DNA of 64,000 nucleotides from Streptomyces sp. CB00316 (GTDB lineage: Bacteria; Actinomycetota; Actinomycetes; Streptomycetales; Streptomycetaceae), in the NCBI RefSeq assembly GCF_001905595.1, contig NZ_LIXI01000011.1, positions 252,497-316,496 of the forward strand. Direction: 5' to 3'. Position 1 is the first letter of the stretch, and every line of letters starts with the position of its first letter. Below the pieces are notes generated by a model. That model did not search any database, was not told the DNA's origin, and saw only the letters and a list, made by a program, of their open reading frames with translations. Shown in pieces: positions 17,009 through 25,987 of the stretch. Both the position numbers and the translations under genes were made by a program.

Positions 17009-17917
17009 GTGCGCAATCGGGTGCGCGCGGCGGACGGGCGGCATCTGATGGTGGAACGGCGGGGGGACCCCCGGGGCAGACCGGTGTTCCTGCTCCACGG
17101 GACGCCGGGCAGCCGCCTCGGGCCCGCTCCCCGCGGCATGGTCCTCTATCAGCGCCGTACGCAACTGATCACCTACGACCGCCCGGGGTACGGCGGCAGC
17201 GACCGGCAGGAGGGCCGCCGGGTCAGCGATGTCGTCGAGGACGTCCGGGCGATCGCCGACTGGCTGGGGCTGGAGCGGTTCGCCGTCGTGGGCCGCTCCG
17301 GCGGGGCCCCGCACGCGCTGGCCTGCGCGGCGCTGCTGCCCGAGCGGGTGACCCGTACCGCCGCTCTGGTCACGCTGGCGCCCTGGGGCGCGGCCGGTCT
17401 CGACTGGTTCGACGGGATGGCCGCGTCCAACGTGCTCGCGTACTCCACGGCCGCCGCCGACCCGGACTCCCTCGCGGAGTCCTTCATCGTCCGCTCGGCA
17501 CAGATCCGGCAGAACCCGGTCCGGCTCCTGGACGATCTGCGCCGGGAGCTGACCGACTCCGACCGGATGGTGGTCAACGACGCGGGAATCCGGTCCATGC
17601 TGCTGCGCAACTACAGCGAGGGGCTGCGCACGTCGGCGTACGGCTGGATCGACGACGCCATCGCGTTCTGCAGTCCCTGGGGGTTCGATCCGGCCCACAT
17701 CACCGGCCGGGTGCTGCTCTGGCACGGGGTGAAGGACGTGTTCTCGCCCGTGGGCCACTCCCGTTGGCTCGCCGGGCAGATCCCGGGCGCCACCGCCGTA
17801 CTGGAACCGGCGGCGGCGCACTTCGACGCGCTCTCCGTGCTCCCCCGCATCCTCAACTGGCTGCTGGACGAGCGGGAGCCCCCGGGCGAGCCGCTGCCCG
17901 CCACCGCGCCGGGGTGA
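17009..17917 (+). CDS. Alpha/beta hydrolase, cytoplasmic
   Basis: A 302-residue protein from GTG 17009, chosen because GAGGAGG lies 5-11 bases upstream. The alpha/beta hydrolase signature is complete: oxyanion strand FLLHGTPGSRLGP, YDRPGYGGS, nucleophile elbow VVGRSGGAPHALA (Ser about 107), acid near GVKDVFSPVGHSRW and His in AAAHFDALSV. There is no signal peptide. It resembles the broad epoxide hydrolase / haloalkane dehalogenase-like set often annotated only as hydrolase; the substrate is not predictable. It stands alone, converging on the end of fxsT across a short hairpin. Confidence 0.85.
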   Translation: MRNRVRAADGRHLMVERRGDPRGRPVFLLHGTPGSRLGPAPRGMVLYQRRTQLITYDRPGYGGSDRQEGRRVSDVVEDVRAIADWLGLERFAVVGRSGGAPHALACAALLPERVTRTAALVTLAPWGAAGLDWFDGMAASNVLAYSTAAADPDSLAESFIVRSAQIRQNPVRLLDDLRRELTDSDRMVVNDAGIRSMLLRNYSEGLRTSAYGWIDDAIAFCSPWGFDPAHITGRVLLWHGVKDVFSPVGHSRWLAGQIPGATAVLEPAAAHFDALSVLPRILNWLLDEREPPGEPLPATAPG

Positions 17918-17926
17918 CCCGGTCGG

Positions 17927-17950
17927 CCGGGCCCGCCGCAACGGGCCCGG
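17927..17950. terminator. Hairpin between alpha/beta hydrolase and fxsT
   Basis: Eight-bp arms CCGGGCCC / GGGCCCGG flank an 8-nt loop in the 43-bp gap between the two convergent genes. It is modest in length but sits in the right place. Confidence 0.6.
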
Positions 17951-17960
17951 TCGCCCGCTC

Positions 17961-20900
17961 TCACACCGCCAGCGGTTCCAGTTCGCGCCGGAAGCGCCGC
18001 TCGTCCCGGGCGCGCTGGGTCAGCGGGTGCTCGTCGCCGAGTTGCCGGGCCAGTTCGCCCAGCAGCTCACTCCGCAGCTGCGCTGCCTCGTCCTCGCGCC
18101 CCATCGCGTCCAGCGTGACCGCCATGTTCGAGATCATCGCCAGGGTCTCGGGGTGGTGGGCCCCCAGCGCCGCCGTCAGCTGGGTCGCCAGCCGCTGTTC
18201 CGTCTCCAGCACCAGGGGCAGATCGCCGCGGTCCGCCGTGGCGTTGGCCAGGTTCATGACGCAGAAGAGGGTGTTCGGGTGTTCCCGGCCGAACCGCTCC
18301 CGCATCGAGGCCACCACGTGCGCCAGGATCTTCTCCGACCGCTCCGCCTCCCCGGTCCCCGAGAGGTAGACGGCCAGGTTGTTCTGGGCGGCCAGGGTGT
18401 ACGGGTGCTTCTCCCCCGGCACCTTCATGTACTGGTCCACGACCTCCTGGGCCGTGTCCCTGGCCTGGACCGCGTCACCGGCGGCGAACAGGTCGGCCGC
18501 CAGGTTGAGGTCGCAGGCCAGCGAGTCGGGGTTGGCGGAGGTGTACTTGGCCCGGTACCGGGCGCGCGTGGCGACCGTCAGCCGGTGGGCGTCCTCGAAC
18601 CGGCCGGCCCGTCGTAGTGACACCGCCAGGCTCTTGGCCGCGCTCAGCGTCGTCGGGTAGGTGCGGCCGAGCGTCTCCTTGAAGCTCTCGTAGGTGCGGC
18701 TGAGCAGGCCCACGGAGTCCTCGTACCGGCCGACCTCCCGCAGGTCGCGGGCGAGGTTCATCGCGGAGGAGAGGGAGTAGGGGTGCTTCGCGCCGAGCAC
18801 CTCGGTGCGCCGGTCGTAGACGTCCTGGTCGATCTCGCGGGCCCGGGCGTACTGACCGATGCTGCGCAGGTTCAGGGCCAGGTTGTTGGCGGCCGCCAGG
18901 GTCCTGGGGTGCGAGTCGTGGAAGATCTGGCTGAAGCCGTCGTGGGCCTCGGTGGCCAGCTCGATCGCCCGGCCGTAGTCCCCGAGCAGCCCCAGGTCGA
19001 TCGCCAGGCTGCTGGTGGTCATGTACGTGTGCGGGTGCTCGGGGCCGAGCACCTCCCGCTGCCGACGCAGGGTGAACTCGTCGAGCTCCTTGGCCTCCAC
19101 GTACCGCCCCCGTGTACGCAGGATGTTGGAGAGGTGGAAGCACAGGTAGAGGTACTGCAGGTCGCGCTCGCCCAGCATCTCCAGCCAGGTCTGCCGCAGC
19201 TCCTCCCCCAGCGTCCCCGCGGTCCTGACGTCACCGCGCTTCCACAGGTAGCGGACCCGGTCGATCAGGAGCCTGCGGGTCTCCGGCTCCTTGCAGTTGC
19301 GGGCGTCGGAGGGGCCGAGATGCGGCCAGATCGTGGCGAAGCGCGGCCACGTCTCCGGGTTGTCGATCGGCTCGTCGTCGTCGGGCCGGGCGCCGGCCAG
19401 GATGCGGTGGACGACGTGCCGGGCCTCGCGCTGCTCCTCCTCGCTGAGCTGGGCCTTGATCACGGCCTGGACGAGGCGGTGCACCTGGATGGAGTTGGAG
19501 ACCTGGTCGACCTTGGCGAGGGCGAACCGGCCGACCTCCCGGATGACCCTGCCCAGCACCAGCTTCTCCTGGAGCGAGGAGTCGTACGGCTTCAGCGCCT
19601 CGATCATCTCCTTGCTGTAGAGGAGGTTCGCGGAGATCGGCTCGGGGGCGAAGAAGGCGCAGAGCTGGAGGAGGCGCACCGCGGCGGGCGAGCGTTCCTG
19701 GAGCCGGGCGATGGAGATGTTCCAGGTCGCGGCGACCGGTTCCGGGTAGCCGGCGGGCTGGTTGAGGGCGAGCACCTGGGGCGCCTGCTGGGCGAGCTGT
19801 TCGAGGTAGGTGTCGATGGGGGTGGCCGTCTCCGCGATCCAGGCCGCCGCCTGCTCGACGGCGAGCGGCAGGTCCCCCAGGGCGGTGGCCACCTGGTCGG
19901 CGTCCTCGTCGGTCAGGCCCGAGGCCCGGCGCTGGAGGTGCTCGATCGACTCCTCCCGCAGGAAGACGTCGACAGGCAGCGCGTCCCCGTGCTGGGACCA
20001 GCTCTGGTTGCGGGAGGTCACCAGGATGTGGCCGGAGCCGCCCTGCGGGAAGTAGCGGCGCAGCGTCTCGGGGTCGTCGGCGTTGTCGAAGACCAGCAGC
20101 CAGCGCTCCGAGGGCACCCCGCGCCGCAGCAGGTCGACGGCCTCCTGGGACGCGGCCGCCATGTTCTCGCCGCCCTGGGCGCCGAGCCGGACGGCGAGTT
20201 CGGCCAGCGAGGCGACCACGTCGTCGCCCTGTTCGGACGATATCCACCAGACCAGGTCGTAGTCGGCCATGAAGCGGTGCACGTACTCCAGAGCGACCTG
20301 GGTCTTGCCGACGCCGCCGAGTCCGTACAGGGTCTGGGGCTGCGGCAGGACGACGGCCATGCCGCCGCCGAGCTGGTCGCGCATCCGCTCCAGGACGAGG
20401 GAGCGGCCGGTGAATCCCGGGTTGCGGGGCGGTACGTTCCAGATCCTGGGGACGGTGCCGGGGAAGCGCGGTCCGGGCGAGACCCCGTCGGCGGGCTGCA
20501 CCGGCCGGTCCAGGGCGCGCATCAGGGCGGTGGTGGCGTGGACCTCGTCCAGCCGGAAGAGGTCGACCGGGTTGCGGTCGATGTACGGGGCGGACAGCCG
20601 TACGTCTCCGACCCGCAGCGGCAGCAGCTGGCGCCGGCCGCCGCCCGGGTCCTCGGCGACGGCCCGCTCCCACAGGTCGACCGCGCGCTGCGACTTGAGG
20701 TAGGCGCTGGAGAGCAGCACCACGGTACGGGCGGCGCTCGCGGCGGTGAGGGCCGGTTCCGGGGCGACCGGTTCGGCGGAGACGTCGCGCGGGACGACCC
20801 GGAAGCCGGCCCGGGTGAGGACCGATTCGATCCAGTCGGCCCACATCCGGTTCTCCGCCACGTAGCTGAGGAAGAGGTCGGCGGGCAGGGCGGGCCGGCG

Positions 20901-21893
20901 CCGGGTGAAGGCGTCGCGGATCCGCAGGCGTACCTCTTCGCCGACCGGGGGCATCGAGGTGATCTCGCGGTCGGTGATGACCGCGGCGAGCCGTTCGAAG
21001 GCGGAGAGGAGGGAGTTGGTGAGCCCGGCCTCGTCGCCGAAGGTGGCGAGCGTCTCCTCGTAGGCGTAGTACGGGCGGTAGGGGATCTCCACCGCACCCC
21101 AGTAGGCGGTGAGTTCGTCCCCGGACAGGTCGCGGGGCAGCCGGTCGAACTTGAGCCGGGCCAGCGCCCGTCCGGCGTCCGCCTTCTCCTTCTCGCCCTC
21201 GTCGATGCGCATGGGGACGGGGAAGATGGAGATGGGCCGGCCGGTGTAGCGCTCGGCGATCTGGCGGGCGACGGAGGCGGCGCCGTCGATGGACTGGTCG
21301 CTGAGGGTGAAGCAGTCGACGAGGACGTCAGGGAGGTGGACGGTGCAGATGTCGGCGATGTCGCTGAGGCCGGTCCGGCTGTCGATGAGGACGTAGTCGT
21401 AGTTGGACTTCATGTCCTCGCGCAGCGCGTCGAAGAAGTGGCCGCCGCCGAGCCGGTCGTAGAAGTTGTCCCAGTCGAAGGTGGAGACGGTCGCGCTGTA
21501 CTCGCGGTTCTGGCGTCCGGCGGAGACGAAGTCGAGGGTGCCGCCCTGCGGGAACTCCCAGCCGAGCGCCTCCGGGGTCAGCGATACGGCGTGCGGCTGG
21601 ATGCGGGCGTAGTCGCGGTGCCAGTCCTCCGCGCGTTGGGCGGGGCTGGTCGCGGCCCAGGCGTACTCGGTGATCAGGTCGATCACGCCGGTGGTGGCGC
21701 CGAGGGTGGCGGGGTCGAGGAAGGGGTGGAAGAACCGGTGGAGTCCGGGTGCCTCCAGATCCCAGTCGACGGCCAGCACCCTTTTGCCGTTGGCGGCGAG
21801 GATCCAGGCGGTGTTGGCCAGGGCCATGGTGCGCCCCGTGCCGCCCTTGTACGAGTAGAAGGTGACGATGCGCCCGTCACGACCGGCACTCAT
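17961..21893 (-). CDS. fxsT: FxsT: ParA-like / TIR-like / NB-ARC / TPR protein of the FxSxx-COOH system
   Basis: A 1310-residue protein. ATG 21893 overlaps the fxsC stop (ATGA) and has GGAGG upstream. Domain order: ParA/MinD-like ATPase (~1-310) with deviant P-loop YKGGTGRT at 15-22 and YVLIDSRTGLSD; a TIR-like domain (~345-480; ADLFLSYVAENRMWADWIES ... VVLLSSAYLKS); NB-ARC STAND ATPase (~530-800) with LYGLGGVGKTQVALEY and WLLVFDNADD; winged-helix linker; and 10 or more tetratricopeptide repeats to the end, many with EHPHT/KHPYTL signatures of NB-ARC-TPR receptors. STAND proteins act as ligand-gated oligomerising switches. Acting downstream of FxsA/FxsB is inferred from gene order. Confidence 0.9.
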   Translation of the reverse strand: MSAGRDGRIVTFYSYKGGTGRTMALANTAWILAANGKRVLAVDWDLEAPGLHRFFHPFLDPATLGATTGVIDLITEYAWAATSPAQRAEDWHRDYARIQPHAVSLTPEALGWEFPQGGTLDFVSAGRQNREYSATVSTFDWDNFYDRLGGGHFFDALREDMKSNYDYVLIDSRTGLSDIADICTVHLPDVLVDCFTLSDQSIDGAASVARQIAERYTGRPISIFPVPMRIDEGEKEKADAGRALARLKFDRLPRDLSGDELTAYWGAVEIPYRPYYAYEETLATFGDEAGLTNSLLSAFERLAAVITDREITSMPPVGEEVRLRIRDAFTRRRPALPADLFLSYVAENRMWADWIESVLTRAGFRVVPRDVSAEPVAPEPALTAASAARTVVLLSSAYLKSQRAVDLWERAVAEDPGGGRRQLLPLRVGDVRLSAPYIDRNPVDLFRLDEVHATTALMRALDRPVQPADGVSPGPRFPGTVPRIWNVPPRNPGFTGRSLVLERMRDQLGGGMAVVLPQPQTLYGLGGVGKTQVALEYVHRFMADYDLVWWISSEQGDDVVASLAELAVRLGAQGGENMAAASQEAVDLLRRGVPSERWLLVFDNADDPETLRRYFPQGGSGHILVTSRNQSWSQHGDALPVDVFLREESIEHLQRRASGLTDEDADQVATALGDLPLAVEQAAAWIAETATPIDTYLEQLAQQAPQVLALNQPAGYPEPVAATWNISIARLQERSPAAVRLLQLCAFFAPEPISANLLYSKEMIEALKPYDSSLQEKLVLGRVIREVGRFALAKVDQVSNSIQVHRLVQAVIKAQLSEEEQREARHVVHRILAGARPDDDEPIDNPETWPRFATIWPHLGPSDARNCKEPETRRLLIDRVRYLWKRGDVRTAGTLGEELRQTWLEMLGERDLQYLYLCFHLSNILRTRGRYVEAKELDEFTLRRQREVLGPEHPHTYMTTSSLAIDLGLLGDYGRAIELATEAHDGFSQIFHDSHPRTLAAANNLALNLRSIGQYARAREIDQDVYDRRTEVLGAKHPYSLSSAMNLARDLREVGRYEDSVGLLSRTYESFKETLGRTYPTTLSAAKSLAVSLRRAGRFEDAHRLTVATRARYRAKYTSANPDSLACDLNLAADLFAAGDAVQARDTAQEVVDQYMKVPGEKHPYTLAAQNNLAVYLSGTGEAERSEKILAHVVASMRERFGREHPNTLFCVMNLANATADRGDLPLVLETEQRLATQLTAALGAHHPETLAMISNMAVTLDAMGREDEAAQLRSELLGELARQLGDEHPLTQRARDERRFRRELEPLAV

Positions 21894-23206
21894 AGGTCCT
21901 CCGCTTCCGTCGCAGGGTCGTGCGGATCGGGTGTGTAGCTGGTGTGGCCCATGGGGCCCGTCAGCCGGGTCCGTTCGCCGTGCCCTCCGCCGGTGACCGG
22001 CGGGTAGGCCTTCGCGTGCTTCAGGTACTGCTGGGCGGCGACCTCGACGACCTGGGGCAGGATCTGGCCGAACGCCTCCATCGTGGGCACCCCCCTGGCC
22101 GCGGCGCGGCAGAAGGTCCGTCCATGACGCATCTTGGCCGGCATGGTCGCTTCGAGCTTCTCGGTCAGTTCGGCCTCCGCCGCCCGGCTCTGGTGGTCCT
22201 CTCGGCTCCACGGCACGATCATGGTCACCCAGGGCCGGTCCTCCGCGTCGAAGGCGGCGAGCCTGCGGCGGCGGTCCTCGTCCTGGAGAGCCCAGCGGTC
22301 GACGAGGAGGATCTCGGGGGTGGTGGGCGGCGACTTCCCCTCGGGCCTGCCCGACTCCTCGTCGAACGAGGTGATCTGCGCCTGGTAGTTGAGCGAGCGC
22401 ACCAGCTCCTCGGCGACATAGGCCAGCGGGCGGGCGGCGGCCGGGTGGTAGGGGTTCCAGTCCTGCGGGTGGTCGCCGTAGTAGTCCCCGTTGCGCCCGT
22501 CGGGCAGGTCGTGGCGGGTGGGTGCGGCGATGGTGATCCGCATCGGCCGGGGGGCGCCGACCCCACTGCTGGGGGAGCCGAAGGCGCTGGGGGCGAGGCG
22601 GTAGTCGACGGGTCTGCCGGTGTCGATGCGTACGGTGTCGGCGACCCGGACGATGCGCTTGGCCAGTTCGTAGACGGCCCGTTCGTATTCCTGGGCGAAG
22701 AGTCTGAGCTTGATGAGGCCGTAGAGGCCGTCGGTGACGTACCGGTCGCCGAAGTCGCGGTGGTTGAACTGTAACCGCTCGGCCGATCCCGGGAGTTGGC
22801 TCGGCGGCACCGGTACCCACAGGGCCGGGACGATCGCCTCGGCGGGCTGGTTGGAGCGGGCCCGGTGGTGGATGGCGCGCTGCTCGAAGGCGTGCCACTC
22901 CTTGCCGCACATCTCGCTGGCGAAGTAGCGCGGCGAGAACAGCGGGACGAAGACCCGGCAGGTGGCGAGGGTTTCGCCGAGCCGTTCCGACCAGCCCTCG
23001 CCGGAACGTATCTCGCGGTCCATGAAGCCGGGGGACGCGCCGGCGGGAAGATCCGTCATGGCCAGCACATGGCCGCACAGGTCACGGAAAAGGCGTTCGA
23101 CCCACATATCGGGGTCCGTTCCGCTGCCGTGGCCCGGCGTGTGGGCGTAGCTCAGAAAGAAGTACGGCCGATGGTCCGCCGCTCGCTGCTGCGTCGATGC
23201 GTGCAC
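21890..23206 (-). CDS. fxsC: FxsC: TIR-like protein of the FxSxx-COOH system
   Basis: About 438 residues. The start is uncertain: GTG 23206 is chosen for the GGACGGGGG upstream, while ATG 23236 and GTG 23230 are alternatives lacking a ribosome site. The N-terminal third is a TIR-like domain opening with RPYFFLSYAHTPGHG, then WVERLFRDL, ATCRVFVPLFSPRYFASEMC and GKEWHAF, which is the FxsC signature. The C-terminal ~180 residues form a second alpha/beta module (ITIAAPTRHDLPDGR ... VTMIVPWSREDHQ), typical of FxsC and of unknown function. TIR-fold proteins often bind or cleave NAD; no catalytic Glu can be assigned securely here. It is coupled to fxsT by an ATGA overlap. Confidence 0.87.
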   Translation of the reverse strand: MHASTQQRAADHRPYFFLSYAHTPGHGSGTDPDMWVERLFRDLCGHVLAMTDLPAGASPGFMDREIRSGEGWSERLGETLATCRVFVPLFSPRYFASEMCGKEWHAFEQRAIHHRARSNQPAEAIVPALWVPVPPSQLPGSAERLQFNHRDFGDRYVTDGLYGLIKLRLFAQEYERAVYELAKRIVRVADTVRIDTGRPVDYRLAPSAFGSPSSGVGAPRPMRITIAAPTRHDLPDGRNGDYYGDHPQDWNPYHPAAARPLAYVAEELVRSLNYQAQITSFDEESGRPEGKSPPTTPEILLVDRWALQDEDRRRRLAAFDAEDRPWVTMIVPWSREDHQSRAAEAELTEKLEATMPAKMRHGRTFCRAAARGVPTMEAFGQILPQVVEVAAQQYLKHAKAYPPVTGGGHGERTRLTGPMGHTSYTPDPHDPATEAEDL

Positions 23207-23348
23207 ACGACCCCCGTCCTGTGTGAGCACTCGCATTTGAGGAGTAGGAAAGGAAATGCGAGCGAATTCATCATTCCGGAGCGGACTACGCTCCACCCCC
23301 CTGCCGTTCGGTCATTGAACGCTACTTTTCAGTCAACCGTTCCCCTGT

Positions 23349-25664
23349 TCACCGCATTGCGGCGCGCTCCGTATCGGTCTTGCAACCGTTCCTCCCGGAT
23401 GTCCCGTGTGTACCGTTGATCTCTTTGCGCATCACAGCGAGCAATTGCTTTCCGTCGACGGTCGTTTCGGCCGCCTCTTCGATCATGTCGAGCGCTTGCG
23501 GGACCCCGGCGAGGAACCGTGGTGCGAAGAGGCCGAGCCCGACCCGCTCATGAGTCTCCGACAACAGCCGGGAGAACGGAACGGGCTCCTCCTGCCAGGG
23601 CATCCGATGATCCCAGGAACCGTCCGAGGCGTACAGGTCCGTGACCTCGGCCAGGGCCCGAAGTTTCGCCTGCCGGAATCCGCGCAGCAGGGCGGCCGCC
23701 AAGGCGTGGGCATCACCCCCGGCCGCGATGCCGAGCGCCCCGTACCCGTGGCGGCCGGTCCGGACCGGCGCGCCCCCGGCGAGCGGGGTGAGCGTGGTCA
23801 GGACGGTTGCCGCCTCGGCCGCCTGCTCCGGGACGGTCCGGGCCAGCAGCTCCCAGGCGGCCGCGAGGGAGGCGGACCAGGCGTCGGCGGCCGACGGGGA
23901 GAGCCGTTCGGCGGCGGGCGTGCCGAAGCAGGTGCGGTACGGATCGAGATCGTCCAGTACGCGTGTGGGTACGGGACCGGGCCCATCGGCGGCCTGTACG
24001 GGACCGGGCCCCCGGGCCGCCCCGAGGCGGCGTACGGGCGACCAGCGCGGGCCCTCCCCGGCCCCCCGCGCGATGTGCAGCGCGCCCCCTTCGGTGCGGA
24101 CGGTGAACCCCTCGCCGTCGGCCCGCACCAGAGCCGTGCCCGCCTCGCCCGTCCCGCCGGCCCGGACCTCCCCGAGGGTGGGCAGGAAGAGGCGGCCGGC
24201 GCGGTGGACCACCGGGACGGCCAGGTCGAGCCCGGCGTGCACGGCGGCGGCGGCCACCGAGGCGGCGAGCCGCTCCACCGGGGGGCCTTCCACCGGCCGG
24301 CCGGCCCGTACCGCCTCCAGGGTGTCCAGCAGCCAGGTGCGGGTGTAGGGGTGGGCGAGGACCAGGTCGAGGGCCGTCTGCCCGGCCGGGTCGCTCTCGA
24401 CCTCGGCGGCCAGCGCCCACGCCGACTCCCAGACCTCCCCGCCGCTGCCGTCGAGGCCGTCATGGAGGGCGGCGAGCAGGGTGCGGGTCAGATCCTGCTG
24501 GGCGGCGAGCAGTTCCCACGGGTCGCGGACGGCGGGCGCCTCGGTGGCGGCGGCGGTCCGGTCCTCGATGCCCCGGATCAGCGCGGCCAGGTCGGCGCAG
24601 TAGACGGACGGGTTGTCGAAGCCGCCCGGCGAGCGGTAGCGGTGGGTGTAGAGCCCGCCGCCGCACGAGCGTACGACGGGGCAGCGGCGGCAGGTCTCGC
24701 TGACGCCGGCCAGGCCGAGCTGGCGCGCGCGGACCCCGGGGTGCGCCGCGACCTCGTCGAAGCTGTGGGTGAACACGTCGAACCCGGTGGCCGCGGCGCC
24801 TTCGTAGGCGCTCTTGAGGGAGTCCACCTGTTCCAGCCGGCCGTCGGTCTCGACGACGACCAGGTCCGTGGGGGCGAGTCCGAGGGACTCGGTGAGGCTG
24901 GGGCCGCCGCTCAGGGTGGAGAGCACCGAGGAGAAGAGGCGGACCGGCACCGGGCGCCCCTGCTCCTGCCAGCGGTCGAAGATGGTGAGGAGCCAGTCGG
25001 CGTAGGCGGTGGGGGATCCGTCCGGGCGTGGCGGCGGCTCGCCCCAGGTGGCGTGCGGGAGGAGGAAGTCGATGAGCGGCGGTTCGAGTTCGGTGAGCGC
25101 GTCGAGGACCGCGACCGGGTCGTTGGCGATGTCGATCGTGCACAGGAGGCCGAGGTCGAGATGGCGGTAGCGGTCCTGCCGGAGCAGTTCCACGGCCTTG
25201 AGGACCAGCGGGTGGCTGCTGCGCCCGTCGGCATAGCGGCGGTGGCGGTCGTTGGCGGCGCGGTCGCCGTCGAGGGAGATCCCCACCTTGACGTCGAACT
25301 CGTCGAACAGGTCGAGGTAACGGGGGCTCAGCTGGAGGCCGTTGGTGTGGATGCGCAGATCCAGCTCGGCGAGGCCCGCCAGGGCCGAGGTGAACTTTTC
25401 GCAGACGCGGCGCAGTCGGGCCGGTCCCGCGAGCAAGGGCTCCCCTCCGTGCAGGATCACTGACACGGAGGGCAGGGCGTGGGTCCTGGCGTGCTCCGCC
25501 AGGCGTTGAGCCGTCCGGGAAACAACATGGTCAGAGATTGTCTTCGGCTGGGTTCGCCAGCTCTGATCAGCATGTTCGTAGACATAACAATGATCGCAGG
25601 CAAGATCGCACCTGCTGTGAACCTTCAGAACGATTTCGCGGAATGGGACCGCGGGTCCTGTCAT
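23349..25664 (-). CDS. fxsB: FxsB: radical SAM/SPASM peptide maturase with decayed hydroxylase-like C-terminal extension
   Basis: A 771-residue protein from ATG 25664 (GGTGGA just upstream). The radical SAM cluster motif CDLACDHC (CX3CX2C at 19-26) is followed by YVYEHADQSW, HGGEPLL and HTNGLQLSP. A SPASM domain lies near 335-360 (CRRCPVVRSCGGG). This group installs carbon-carbon cyclophane-type crosslinks in short peptide motifs; the substrate here would be FxsA, 52 bp upstream. Residues ~390-771 match the HExxH-type beta-hydroxylase extension, but the expected HExxH/KL motif reads GFRQAKLRAL, so both metal histidines are missing. This is the inactivated FxsBH form. Confidence 0.93.
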   Translation of the reverse strand: MTGPAVPFREIVLKVHSRCDLACDHCYVYEHADQSWRTQPKTISDHVVSRTAQRLAEHARTHALPSVSVILHGGEPLLAGPARLRRVCEKFTSALAGLAELDLRIHTNGLQLSPRYLDLFDEFDVKVGISLDGDRAANDRHRRYADGRSSHPLVLKAVELLRQDRYRHLDLGLLCTIDIANDPVAVLDALTELEPPLIDFLLPHATWGEPPPRPDGSPTAYADWLLTIFDRWQEQGRPVPVRLFSSVLSTLSGGPSLTESLGLAPTDLVVVETDGRLEQVDSLKSAYEGAAATGFDVFTHSFDEVAAHPGVRARQLGLAGVSETCRRCPVVRSCGGGLYTHRYRSPGGFDNPSVYCADLAALIRGIEDRTAAATEAPAVRDPWELLAAQQDLTRTLLAALHDGLDGSGGEVWESAWALAAEVESDPAGQTALDLVLAHPYTRTWLLDTLEAVRAGRPVEGPPVERLAASVAAAAVHAGLDLAVPVVHRAGRLFLPTLGEVRAGGTGEAGTALVRADGEGFTVRTEGGALHIARGAGEGPRWSPVRRLGAARGPGPVQAADGPGPVPTRVLDDLDPYRTCFGTPAAERLSPSAADAWSASLAAAWELLARTVPEQAAEAATVLTTLTPLAGGAPVRTGRHGYGALGIAAGGDAHALAAALLRGFRQAKLRALAEVTDLYASDGSWDHRMPWQEEPVPFSRLLSETHERVGLGLFAPRFLAGVPQALDMIEEAAETTVDGKQLLAVMRKEINGTHGTSGRNGCKTDTERAAMR

Positions 25665-25716
25665 TCCACCAGTCTAGTCCAGCGTTCCGCACCGAAATCC
25701 GACAGTGCGGCGCGCC

Positions 25717-25884
25717 TCAGAGAGCCGAGTTGAAGGTGGAAATCCGAGGGGGGCGGCCGGCGGCCGTGGGGATCACTCGCGCAAGCTTCCGAGCGGCGGA
25801 GCCACCGGAAATGTCGATCTTGGCGAGCGGCACACGACGTGTCTTCGCATCAGCGAAGAGAGGGGATGATTCGTAGGTCTTCAC
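25717..25884 (-). CDS. fxsA: FxsA: FxSxx-COOH precursor peptide
   Basis: A 55-residue peptide from GTG 25884 with GAGGA nine bases upstream, stop TGA at 25717. It begins MKTYESSPLFADAK, has a charged middle (VPLAKIDISGGSAARKLARV), and ends RISTFNSAL. The last five residues, F-N-S-A-L, satisfy the F-x-S-x-x-COOH rule that defines the precursor of this radical SAM system; the Phe and Ser are the presumed crosslinked residues. It lacks Cys and any signal peptide, so the product is probably intracellular or exported by an unknown route. It is the first gene of fxsA-fxsB-fxsC-fxsT. It is small and easy to miss. Confidence 0.93.
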   Translation of the reverse strand: MKTYESSPLFADAKTRRVPLAKIDISGGSAARKLARVIPTAAGRPPRISTFNSAL

Positions 25885-25959
25885 GGCCGTCCTCAGGGGG
25901 CTCGTTCCGGTCAGGGGGACAACACCGGCAGTTGCACCATTGCAGTGCCTGGCGGCACG

Positions 25960-25987
25960 ACTTTACTCTCATGACCTAGGTGTGCAA
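25960..25987 (-). promoter_or_regulatory. Candidate sigma-70-type promoter of fxsABCT
   Basis: On the minus strand TTGCAC (25982-25987) and TAAAGT (25960-25965) are separated by 16 bp and lie about 80 bp upstream of the fxsA GTG. The placement and spacing fit a housekeeping promoter. It shares the 211-bp gap with the divergent DUF4231 gene. Confidence 0.4.

Noticed and set aside
18783..21938. 1051-codon plus-strand open frame opposite fxsT
   Set aside because: Antisense shadow; Val/Gly/Asp/Leu-rich without motifs, and its codon positions mirror those of FxsT.
21894..23078. Upstream continuation of the fxsT frame to a start near 23078
   Set aside because: The frame is open but has Arg/Pro/Gly-rich antisense-like composition and overlaps the whole of fxsC, which carries the real TIR motifs. 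The ATGA overlap with GGAGG marks ATG 21893 as the true start.
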